Shown here piece after piece: positions 1-5,188 of a stretch of DNA of 6,174 bases. The position numbers and the translations under genes were made by a program. The notes beneath the pieces are model-generated. The model made no database searches. It was not told where the DNA came from and worked only from the letters and a program-made list of their open reading frames with translations. The stretch spans positions 1 to 6,174 of the forward strand of contig MNZT01000073.1 of assembly GCA_001873755.1 (NCBI GenBank), written 5' to 3'. Numbering within the stretch: the stretch's first letter is position 1; every line of letters starts with the position of its first letter. This DNA is from Candidatus Wirthbacteria bacterium CG2_30_54_11. Its GTDB lineage: Bacteria > Patescibacteriota > CG2-30-54-11.

Positions 1-1525
1 AGCACCGGTAGTCTTCCAGAATATTTTTCAGCGTTTCATAGAAATCACTATCAGTCCCGCTTACTTTGCCTTCCTTCACTACGAAATATCTCACCATCTG
101 GAGCAGGGTCAGTGCTCTGTCAGCAAAGTTCTTTACCGTTTCCTTATGTTTTTCGTTGTTCTTGTCCAGCTTTTCTGACAGCAGTTTTTGCAGTTCAGCT
201 GCCGATACTTTGAACAGTTCAGCATTGGTCTGGAATTCTCCCTGCAGGATTTTGATCAGAATGGAAGAGTTGGTAGCACTTCTAAAGTGCTGTTCGAATG
301 TTTTTTTGAAAAGAGTTGATGGTCCTCCCGTTTGAGCATCGAGGACCGTCTGTATATCTGATAGAGGAATAAAATCGGGCTGTTTCAGGTCGCCTGTCTT
401 TTTATCCAGATGGAAGATACCGGCGTCTCGCAGGCGATCAGCCAGCAGATGCCAGGTGCCTTCCGAGAAAAATTTGTTCGATATGGTATTGAGGGCTTTT
501 CTATTCAGGTATATCTGTGAAAGGTCGGATTTGGATGATAGTGTTCTGATCAATTCGACGATCTGTTGGTTTTTCGCGGTACTTTGTTCTATGAACTCGT
601 GCAGAGCTTGTTCTAGAGTGTAATCTTTCTCGTCAATGACGATAAAAAGAGACTCTTTGGATACTTTTCCCCCGATCTGTTTGTGCAGTGTTTTGAATTG
701 GGGGATCCTTTTTTCGCCAGGATGCTGTTGATTATGCAGATTGATGGTTTTGTTCAGCTCTCCTATCTGCTTGTTATATCCATCTATCCCGGTTTGGACC
801 AGAACGCTATTATGCTCACCCAGAGTGAAGATAGAAGCGTCAGTGACAAAGCCTAGAGGCGCTGTGTATTTTTGATGTTGCAGTATATTGCTGCAGAAGA
901 TCGGGAGATTCTCGTTGACTATCCTGTGTGAGACTGCGGTTGTTTCTTCGTCGGCGGAATAGTAATTTTCCCGGTTTTGATTGAACCCGGTGAAATAAGT
1001 GAAGAATCCTTCAAAGAGCTTGATGGCGGCTAGATGGTCTGGTTCGTCTTTATGTTTTTCAGCCAGGACTTTCAAAATTCCATTTTCGGTCAATATCTTG
1101 AAGCTTTTATCCAGTAGAACAGGCTTTTCGTGGGATGAGTTATGCCTAAGCTTCCAAGTGTCTGCCGTAGTGCTAAAGTACTTCGTAACCAGAGAACGGA
1201 GATCCTTTTCTATCCCGTTGATCTCCTTCTGGATGGCTCTCTTCTGGCCTTTGTCCTGCTCCCTGCGAAATCTCTGGTATACCTCGAAGTAGGTAGTCCA
1301 GTCGATCGCGGTCGCGCTTAGACTGTCTGTGATGAATTCAGCGTGAAGGTCATCGAACAACGGCTTGATCTCTTGGTATGCTGCTGCCCTCTGCTCGTCA
1401 TGCATCAGGATATCGTTTGCCTTCATGTGATCCAAAGTTGGACCGACCGGCTTCAGTTCGAACCGGAGGGTCTTTGACAATGCGTACAGATTTGTGAAAT
1501 CTGCCCAGTAGTTCTGATCCGCCAT
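1..1525 (-). CDS. cas12a: Cas12a (Cpf1) CRISPR effector nuclease, N-terminal 508 residues; 3' end cut by window edge
   Basis: The frame is open from ATG at 1525 to the window edge (508 complete codons), checked by hand translation with no stop. Cas12a is the single-protein type V-A effector: it processes its own crRNA and cuts dsDNA next to a T-rich PAM. Visible hallmarks are the WED-I motif FTNLYALSKTLRFELKPVG (residues 10-28, including K18, T19, R21), the REC1 block FFTYFTGFNQNR (174-185) and nearby VNENLPIF, a REC1 stretch VLVQTGIDGYNKQIG, and REC2 around W358 (TWHLLADRL), which seems to align with Trp382 of AsCas12a at the end of the crRNA-DNA duplex. The part present is WED-I, REC1 and most of REC2. 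The PI, RuvC and Nuc domains lie outside, so catalytic competence cannot be judged. Family members have about 1200-1300 residues. Resemblance is closest, from memory, to the Peregrinibacteria protein (e.g. FITDSL, FNQNR). An AGGTG ribosome site at 1531-1535 supports the start. Base composition is much more AT-rich than in genes to the right. Confidence 0.96.
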   Translation of the reverse strand, partial: MADQNYWADFTNLYALSKTLRFELKPVGPTLDHMKANDILMHDEQRAAAYQEIKPLFDDLHAEFITDSLSATAIDWTTYFEVYQRFRREQDKGQKRAIQKEINGIEKDLRSLVTKYFSTTADTWKLRHNSSHEKPVLLDKSFKILTENGILKVLAEKHKDEPDHLAAIKLFEGFFTYFTGFNQNRENYYSADEETTAVSHRIVNENLPIFCSNILQHQKYTAPLGFVTDASIFTLGEHNSVLVQTGIDGYNKQIGELNKTINLHNQQHPGEKRIPQFKTLHKQIGGKVSKESLFIVIDEKDYTLEQALHEFIEQSTAKNQQIVELIRTLSSKSDLSQIYLNRKALNTISNKFFSEGTWHLLADRLRDAGIFHLDKKTGDLKQPDFIPLSDIQTVLDAQTGGPSTLFKKTFEQHFRSATNSSILIKILQGEFQTNAELFKVSAAELQKLLSEKLDKNNEKHKETVKNFADRALTLLQMVRYFVVKEGKVSGTDSDFYETLKNILEDYRC

Positions 1526-1557
1526 GGTTTCACCTGATAATAGGTCCAGCGAATGTC

Positions 1558-1586
1558 ATAGTATTTCTTTTTGTAGCCAGTGGCAA
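1558..1586 (-). promoter_or_regulatory. Probable sigma-70 type promoter of cas12a
   Basis: On the minus strand TTGCCA (1586-1581) is followed by a 17-nt spacer and TACTAT (1563-1558). That is 5/6 and 4/6 to the housekeeping consensus with ideal spacing. Transcription would start near 1551, giving a leader of roughly 25 nt that contains the AGGTG ribosome site. It lies just downstream of a strong terminator, so cas12a probably has its own transcription unit. Seen by eye only. Confidence 0.6.
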
Positions 1587-1646
1587 GAAAACAAAGCGCA
1601 TTGTATATGAGTTGTTACGATATGTCCCAGATCGACCGTGTATAAG

Positions 1647-1673
1647 AAAAAACACCCGCAGCGCGGGTGTTTT
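1647..1673 (-). terminator. Rho-independent terminator after tRNA-Arg
   Basis: An 11-bp perfect stem (1673-1663 with 1659-1649, core ACACCCGC/GCGGGTGT) closes a 3-nt loop. On the minus strand it runs into a six-T tract (1652-1647). This is a textbook intrinsic terminator for transcripts coming from the tRNA-Arg side, and it insulates cas12a from them. The stem is also flanked by A/T runs on the other side, so it could work in both directions. Confidence 0.88.
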
Positions 1674-1694
1674 GATGTCGTGTTTCGTGGCGTG

Positions 1695-1718
1695 CCACGT
1701 CGCTCGCGAGCGACGTGG
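1695..1718. repeat. Perfect 24-bp palindrome between tRNA-Arg and its terminator
   Basis: The half-site CCACGTCGCTCG is followed directly by its exact reverse complement, giving 24 bp with no spacer. A second inverted repeat, CGTGGC/GCCACG (1686-1691 with 1694-1699), overlaps the left arm, so the two hairpins cannot form together in RNA. No T-tract follows on either strand, so it is not itself a classic intrinsic terminator. It could be a protein-binding site, an RNA processing or stabilising hairpin behind the tRNA, or a trace of a mobile element. Confidence 0.7.
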
Positions 1719-1731
1719 TGTCCCCGACAGG
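1715..1731 (-). repeat. 17-bp duplicate of the tRNA-Arg 3' end (possible att-like site or tRNA remnant)
   Basis: GTGGTGTCCCCGACAGG at 1715-1731 is identical to 1806-1822, which is the 3' end of tRNA-Arg: part of the T-arm, the acceptor strand, ACCA and one flanking base. Similarity continues weakly into the T-loop if two 2-nt gaps are allowed. The copies are 91 bp apart. No D-arm or anticodon arm can be found upstream of the second copy. It may be a decayed second tRNA or the scar of integration at the tRNA 3' end. It overlaps the 24-bp palindrome by 4 bp. Confidence 0.6.
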
Positions 1732-1806
1732 TCGCCTCGCCGGATCACAGGAAGGCGGGCGGACCTTAGTGGTGGATATCTTGAACCCGGGCGAGTGTGT
1801 CGAAAG

Positions 1807-1883
1807 TGGTGTCCCCGACAGGGGTCGAACCTGTAACCTTCGGCTTCGGAGGCCGACGTTCTATCCAGTTGAACTACGGAGAC
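1807..1883 (-). tRNA. tRNA-Arg, anticodon CCG, CCA encoded
   Basis: A complete cloverleaf can be drawn on the minus strand. The acceptor GTCTCCG pairs with CGGGGAC (one G-U pair). The D-arm is GTTC/GAAC, the anticodon stem TCGGC/GCCGA with loop CTCCGAA, the variable loop AGGTT, and the T-arm ACAGG/CCTGT with loop TTCGACC. The discriminator base is A and the CCA tail is encoded. Anticodon CCG reads the arginine codon CGG. The 5' end lies only 7 nt after the stop of the upstream small ORF and no clear promoter is seen between them. The tRNA is therefore probably processed from the mRNA of that operon, or transcribed from a promoter inside it. The terminator at 1647-1673 ends the unit. Confidence 0.96.
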
Positions 1884-1890
1884 ACGGTGG

Positions 1891-2229
1891 TTATTTGGAT
1901 TGTTTGAGCAGAGAGAGCAGGTGTTCGGTCTTGGCTTTCAGCTTGGCAAACATTTCGTCGTCGACGGCTTTTTTGTCATGGGCGATGTCAAATCCGGCCG
2001 CGATCTCATGGAGCCAGGCGACTGATTCGATGACGGACCGGTTGTACTCGGGAGTATCGACCAGGGCAGAGCTGCGCGCTATGGTGGAGACCAGCGTGAT
2101 GAGCGAGCTTCTGATCTTGTGATCAAGTCTGTCATCGACCGGCATGATCATACGCTGGGAGATCGTCTCGCAGTACAGCAGGTACTTCTTGGCGTCATCA
2201 TAGACATCCATCTGGTTGAAATGCAGCAT
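1891..2229 (-). CDS. Small helical protein, probably four-helix-bundle (S23/IVP-like) family
   Basis: The product has 112 residues, is soluble and has no signal peptide. It is predicted almost entirely helical, with charged amphipathic stretches. The opening FNQMDVYDDAKKYL resembles the F-x-x-(L/M)-x-V-(Y/W)-x-x-A start of four-helix-bundle proteins of the 23S rRNA intervening-sequence (S23) type, common in CPR genomes. A central RSSLITLVSTIARSS segment sits where that family has its R-x-A-x-S-x-x-x-N-I-A-E motif, but the match is weak and the usual N-I-A-E-G is not kept. The role of the family is poorly known and none is assigned here. The start is well supported: AGGAG lies 8 nt upstream (2238-2242), and the ATG shares one base with the TGA of the HAD gene, so translation is likely coupled. 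tRNA-Arg follows directly. Confidence 0.75.
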   Translation of the reverse strand: MLHFNQMDVYDDAKKYLLYCETISQRMIMPVDDRLDHKIRSSLITLVSTIARSSALVDTPEYNRSVIESVAWLHEIAAGFDIAHDKKAVDDEMFAKLKAKTEHLLSLLKQSK

Positions 2230-2897
2230 CAGGCGGTCTCCTGGGAATTGGACATCGATACTATAAACTCTTTTGTGATATCTGCCAAGCTGGATACCTG
2301 GTAGTCTGCCTGGCCGCAGTCAGCGGTTTTGCAGAACGAGCCGGGGACCGCGATGGTGACCGCGCCGGCGGCTTTGGCTGAGGCGATTCCGTGGGGAGAG
2401 TCCTCGATCGCAGCGCATTCGCTGGGCTGAAATCCATAGCGGTCGATGACGAGGCTGAAAGCTTCGGGGTGCGGCTTGCCGTGGAGGACATCATCGGCAG
2501 TGACCACATGGTCGAAGTGCTGGTGAAGTCCGAAGCGGTCGAAGATGGTGTCCACCCACCGGCGCTGGCTCGAGGTGGAGAGCGATCGGCGTATGCCCAG
2601 GTCATCCAGAGTGCTGATCAGCTCGTGGAAGCCCGGCATGAGAGTCAGTTCCGTCCGGACGAGGGGCAGGTAGACAGATTCAAATTCCTCCATGAATACA
2701 GCCGGATCGAGATCCAGATCCCAGGCTTCGAGTATTTTTGTGAGCGCGATGATGGCTTTGTGCGCCATCACGGATCGCTTGATCTCTTCGGTATATTTGC
2801 GCTGGTAGCGGTCGCCGATGAGGTCGAACGCTTTGGAAAAAAGCGGTTCGGTATTTACCAGGGTGCCGTCGAGGTCAAAAATGAACGCGCGGATCAT
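2229..2897 (-). CDS. HAD-superfamily hydrolase, beta-phosphoglucomutase/DOG phosphatase-like subgroup
   Basis: The product is a 222-residue soluble phosphohydrolase with all four HAD motifs. Motif I is DLDGT (nucleophile D8, acid/base D10), motif II is in LSTSS (about 106-110), motif III is K141 in HGKPHPEAF, and motif IV is E165-D166 in AIEDSPHGIASAKAAG. The region at about 15-85 between motifs I and II is a helical C1-type cap, as in beta-phosphoglucomutase and small sugar-phosphate phosphatases. The substrate cannot be told from sequence, and mutase versus phosphatase is open. The start chosen is ATG 2897, not an upstream in-frame codon near 2963: MIRAFIFDLDGT is the usual N-terminus, AAAGG lies 6 nt upstream, and the ATG overlaps the preceding TGA by 4 nt (ATGA). 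The gene is therefore translationally coupled to the membrane protein before it and to the small protein after it. Confidence 0.93.
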   Translation of the reverse strand: MIRAFIFDLDGTLVNTEPLFSKAFDLIGDRYQRKYTEEIKRSVMAHKAIIALTKILEAWDLDLDPAVFMEEFESVYLPLVRTELTLMPGFHELISTLDDLGIRRSLSTSSQRRWVDTIFDRFGLHQHFDHVVTADDVLHGKPHPEAFSLVIDRYGFQPSECAAIEDSPHGIASAKAAGAVTIAVPGSFCKTADCGQADYQVSSLADITKEFIVSMSNSQETA

Positions 2898-3694
2898 AGA
2901 TAGCCTTTCAGAGAGCCAGATTCGGCACGACTGGCTTTCAGGCGGCTGCTGACGACTTCCCACACTTTTTCCAGGATGATCATGACCACCGTGAGGACCT
3001 CGAAGCAGATGAGCGTCCAGGTGAAGCCTCCGCGTACGAACCAGTTCATGTTGAACGCTACGCCGGGATACAGGACGAGGTAGAGGAGCAGGTCTCTCTT
3101 GGTGTATTTTTTGTGCAGGACGATCTCGAACAGGCCAGTGATCGCGGCACCGCAGGAGGCGTAGACATCGAGGATCTGGCTTCGTTTGGTCAGATCTATC
3201 ACCCGGCCGACCAGGGGGATGAAACTGGTGGTGATGAGGGGGAAGTCAGGGATCTGAACAAAATGGTAGAGTCTGGGAAGAACTATATCGGGGGTAAAGT
3301 GGGTGACAAAAAGTTTGTGGATCACGTAGGCGTTCATCGCAAAAAAACAGAAATCGAACCACATGAAGTTGATCGCAGGTTTGAATCTCTGCAGGAGCTC
3401 TCTCTGTCTGGCTTTGCGTATGACCGGGTCTGAGACTTGGGACAATGTGGCTTCCCTGGCTTCTGCTTCCTTGATCTTGTGCTCGAAGTGCCGGTTGCCG
3501 AAGCGGAAAGGCAACAGGACCAGGCGCAGAAATACCGCGAAAAAAACCGTCGCCAGGCGCATATCGCCGAGCCAGTTGTACCCTATGAAGAACAGGTTGA
3601 AGCAGAAGCGGTACCAGTGGGAATAACCGAAAATAATCACCAGCAGGATGATGATCAGGGCGTAGGAATTACCTTTTTTCGTTGCGGTTGGCAT
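2894..3694 (-). CDS. Polytopic membrane protein, possibly YidC/Oxa1-like
   Basis: The product has 266 residues with about six hydrophobic segments, near residues 11-38, 47-64, 108-130, 150-163, 176-193 and 203-245. Segment two, LATVFFAVFLRLVLLPF, carries one buried arginine (R57). It is followed by a long charged, helical cytoplasmic-type stretch (68-107, many K/R/E/Q) and another hydrophobic segment. That order (TM, TM with R, coiled charged loop, TM) recalls YidC/Oxa1 insertases, which place proteins in the membrane. However, the length and later segments do not clearly match, so this is a tentative family call. ATG 3694 was chosen although no ribosome site precedes it: a run of seven C lies directly upstream. 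An in-frame TTG at 3712 is less likely because it lies in repeat DNA. The TGA overlaps the HAD start by 4 nt. Confidence 0.72.
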   Translation of the reverse strand: MPTATKKGNSYALIIILLVIIFGYSHWYRFCFNLFFIGYNWLGDMRLATVFFAVFLRLVLLPFRFGNRHFEHKIKEAEAREATLSQVSDPVIRKARQRELLQRFKPAINFMWFDFCFFAMNAYVIHKLFVTHFTPDIVLPRLYHFVQIPDFPLITTSFIPLVGRVIDLTKRSQILDVYASCGAAITGLFEIVLHKKYTKRDLLLYLVLYPGVAFNMNWFVRGGFTWTLICFEVLTVVMIILEKVWEVVSSRLKASRAESGSLKGYL

Positions 3695-3701
3695 GGGGGG
3701 G

Positions 3702-3753
3702 CAAATAAACAAAGAAACAAATAATCAAATAATCAAAGGATCAAAAAGACAAA
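3702..3753 (-). repeat. Seven-unit degenerate octamer array (TTTGNNNN) before the membrane protein gene
   Basis: On the minus strand TTTG recurs at exactly 8-nt steps; on the plus strand CAAA begins at 3702, 3710, 3718, 3726, 3734, 3742 and 3750. The commonest unit is TTTGATTA, twice in tandem, with TTTGATCC, TTTGTTTC and TTTGTTTA as variants. The array ends in a run of seven C next to the ATG at 3694. It is a short tandem repeat, strongly T-rich on the transcript strand. Confidence 0.85.
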
Positions 3754-3762
3754 GAAAAAATG

Positions 3763-3790
3763 TAGAGACGATGCACTGCATCGTCTGCTA
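3763..3790 (-). terminator. GTAGAGACG-type palindrome, possible terminator after the DUF2000 gene
   Basis: AGACGATGCA and TGCATCGTCT form 10-bp inverted arms around one base (3766-3786). TAG/CTA extends the stem across a one-base bulge. On the minus strand it lies 10 nt after the DUF2000 stop and is followed by CTACA and then a T-rich run (3760-3755 and beyond), so it could stop uppP-DUF2000 transcripts, though the T-run starts late. The GTAGAGACG...CGTCTCTAC design also resembles dispersed REP-like palindromes found in several bacterial phyla; here the right arm is imperfect. Confidence 0.6.
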
Positions 3791-3800
3791 GATTCCTAAT

Positions 3801-4241
3801 TCAAGTCCTGAACAGGGAGAATTTCTTGGTCAGTGCCTTTATCTGGTCGGTCGGGCCGAACAGGCAGATGCCATAATACTCCAGTCCTGCCTCGGGTGTC
3901 GACTTGGTTGCCTGCAGCTGCTCAGCTGATGTCCCTATGGTCATGGTGCTGGTGAAATCGGTGAACGAGATGCCTTGAGCGACTGCCTGCTGGCGTACGG
4001 CGCGGATCTGGTTGGAATTATCAGCCTCGAGCACGATGAACGGGAAGTGGGAAATGTACGGATGCAGGCCGCCGTCGGCGTCTTCGTACTTCAGAAACCA
4101 CAGGTCATCTGCTTTCCGGTATCCGCCTGCCAACCCCGCCGTCATATGGCCAAGCGCATTGAGCAGATTGCCGACCGGGACCTTGCGGTTCAGGACGGCA
4201 GTGAAACGGCATGAATTCTCATCAGGCAGTTGATCGTTCAT
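3801..4241 (-). CDS. DUF2000 family protein (peptidyl-tRNA hydrolase 2-like fold expected)
   Basis: The product has 146 residues and is predicted soluble. The pattern fits DUF2000: an N-terminal strand with LNRKVPVGNLLNALGHMTAG (about 17-36), then GLHPYISHFPFIVLEAD (58-74), a helix RAVRQQAVAQG (80-90), a strand with DFTSTM, and the closing LEYYGICLFGP (120-130) with KFSLFR at the end. Family members are about 130-150 residues long and adopt a fold like peptidyl-tRNA hydrolase 2; their biochemical role is unproven as far as I know. ATG 4241 was chosen because it lies 2 nt after the uppP stop and begins the conserved domain; an in-frame extension to 4295 would run into uppP. The ribosome site is weak (GGAAA), so translation may depend on uppP. 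The stop is TGA, followed by the palindrome at 3763-3790. Confidence 0.8.
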   Translation of the reverse strand: MNDQLPDENSCRFTAVLNRKVPVGNLLNALGHMTAGLAGGYRKADDLWFLKYEDADGGLHPYISHFPFIVLEADNSNQIRAVRQQAVAQGISFTDFTSTMTIGTSAEQLQATKSTPEAGLEYYGICLFGPTDQIKALTKKFSLFRT

Positions 4242-4243
4242 GG

Positions 4244-5041
4244 TTAATTTCCGAGCAGTAACAGCACCAGAGCCCCGAGTGCGATGCGGTACCATCCGAA
4301 CAGCTGAAAGTCATGTTTTTTGATCCAGCCGATGAACGACCTGACCACGATGAGCGCGGTGGCAAAGGAGGCGATGAACCCGGCTGTCAGTATCACGGTT
4401 TCTGTCCCGGTGAGCGCAAAGCCGTGTTTGTACAGACTGTAGGCCGAAGCAGCGACCATGGTGGGGACGGCGAGGAAAAAGGAGAATTCGGCAGCGACGG
4501 TGCGGCTGGCCCCCAGCAGCATGGCGCCGATGATGGTGGCAGCAGAACGGGAGGTGCCGGGGATCATGCCGAGACACTGGATGCATCCGATGGCGATGGC
4601 AGTACCGAAGCCGATCTGTGAGATCGAAGTGATCCTGGCTGTTCTTTTCTGTCGTTCGATGAAGATGAGCACCAGGCCGCCGACCACCAGAGCGATGGAT
4701 ACGGTCAGCGGAGAGAACAGTTTTTCCTCGATCGTGCTGTAGAACAGGGCGCCGGCTACGATGGCCGGGGCTACGCCGACGCAAGATTTGGCCCAGGTGA
4801 GGAACGATTCACGGATGTGCGCTTTTCCCTTGCCAAACGGCCAGAGCTGCTCCCAGAACAGCACCACGACCGCGAGGATGGCGCCGAGCTGGATGACCAC
4901 GTCGAACAGTTTGGTGAACTGCTCGTCAAAACTGATCGCCTGATTGACCAGAATCAGGTGGCCGGTCGAGGAAATGGGGAGGAATTCGGTCACTCCTTCC
5001 ACGATGCCGAGCACTACAGCCTTGCAGATATCGATGAACAT
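4244..5041 (-). CDS. uppP: Undecaprenyl-diphosphate phosphatase UppP (BacA)
   Basis: The product has 265 residues, a normal length for the family. UppP is an integral membrane enzyme that converts undecaprenyl diphosphate to the monophosphate, recycling the lipid carrier for peptidoglycan and other envelope polymers; extra copies give bacitracin resistance. The two signature motifs are intact: EGVTEFLPISSTGH (15-28, with catalytic-type E15, E19 and H28) and PGTSRSAATI (161-170, with R165). Hydrophobic segments fill most of the chain, for example at about 45-63, 88-100, 113-128, 143-160, 184-203, 215-236 and 250-263. ATG 5041 is supported by AAGGAG 5 nt upstream (5047-5052) and a promoter at 5064-5093. 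The next gene follows after 2 nt, so the two form an operon. GC content is high: 114 of 180 bases in 4381-4560. Confidence 0.97.
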   Translation of the reverse strand: MFIDICKAVVLGIVEGVTEFLPISSTGHLILVNQAISFDEQFTKLFDVVIQLGAILAVVVLFWEQLWPFGKGKAHIRESFLTWAKSCVGVAPAIVAGALFYSTIEEKLFSPLTVSIALVVGGLVLIFIERQKRTARITSISQIGFGTAIAIGCIQCLGMIPGTSRSAATIIGAMLLGASRTVAAEFSFFLAVPTMVAASAYSLYKHGFALTGTETVILTAGFIASFATALIVVRSFIGWIKKHDFQLFGWYRIALGALVLLLLGN

Positions 5042-5063
5042 GAGGGCTCCTTCTTACCTCGCC

Positions 5064-5093
5064 ACTATAGCAAAAAGGGCGTTGATTGGACAA
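5064..5093 (-). promoter_or_regulatory. Probable extended -10 promoter of uppP
   Basis: TTGTCC (5093-5088), an 18-nt spacer and TATAGT (5069-5064) with TGC just before it form an extended -10 promoter. The -10 is 5/6 to consensus and the -35 is 4/6. The start point would fall near 5057, leaving a short leader with the AAGGAG site. The spacer contains an AACGCCCT arm that can pair with sequence further upstream. Confidence 0.6.
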
Positions 5094-5107
5094 TTTGGCT
5101 GCTTCCT

Positions 5108-5169
5108 GAACACAAAACGCCCTCGTTTGTCTGTTCCCTCGTCAGGGCAGATCATCGGAAGGGGCGTTT
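5108..5169 (-). terminator. Probable terminator after the Cys-rich gene, with a nested hairpin
   Basis: Reading the minus strand, AAACGCCC (5169-5162) pairs with GGGCGTTT (5122-5115), followed by TTTTGTGTT overlapping the stem end. The 39-nt loop holds its own hairpin (CCCT/AGGG at 5136-5147, extended by CTG/CAG across a 2-nt bulge). It lies about 20 nt after the TAG of the Cys-rich gene. The long loop makes it less certain than the terminator at 1647-1673. A third copy of the arm at 5083-5076 could compete for pairing. Confidence 0.5.
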
Positions 5170-5188
5170 GATAACTGTTGAGGGGTCG

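Noticed and set aside
1555..1582. TATTTCTTTTTGTAGCC on the plus strand, briefly like a Cas12a crRNA handle
   Set aside because: The TCTAC half needed to pair with GTAGA is missing, there is only one copy and the cas12a promoter explains the sequence. No CRISPR array is seen in the window.
1530..1748. Minus-strand open frame of 72 codons between tRNA and cas12a
   Set aside because: It would pass through the terminator hairpin, the cas12a promoter and the palindrome, and the product resembles nothing.
1732..1806. Possible second tRNA on the minus strand (a GGGTTCAAG and a CCACCA occur)
   Set aside because: No acceptor, D or anticodon stems could be drawn, so only the 3' end duplicate is reported.
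1715..2122. Plus-strand open frame across the tRNA, and a neighbour at 1612-1836
   Set aside because: The translation includes the familiar antisense-tRNA peptide (PDRGRTCNL type) and overlaps a certain tRNA and the small helical protein gene.
2898..2963. 22-residue N-terminal extension of the HAD protein
   Set aside because: It lies inside the preceding gene and adds no conserved sequence; the ATG at 2897 has a ribosome site and the standard HAD beginning.
4242..4295. 18-residue N-terminal extension of the DUF2000 protein
   Set aside because: It would overlap the end of uppP and precedes the conserved domain; ATG 4241 directly after the uppP stop fits better.
4311..4784. Minus-strand open frame rich in Arg and His inside uppP
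   Set aside because: It is a frame-shifted shadow of the strongly conserved uppP frame, with the biased composition expected from that.
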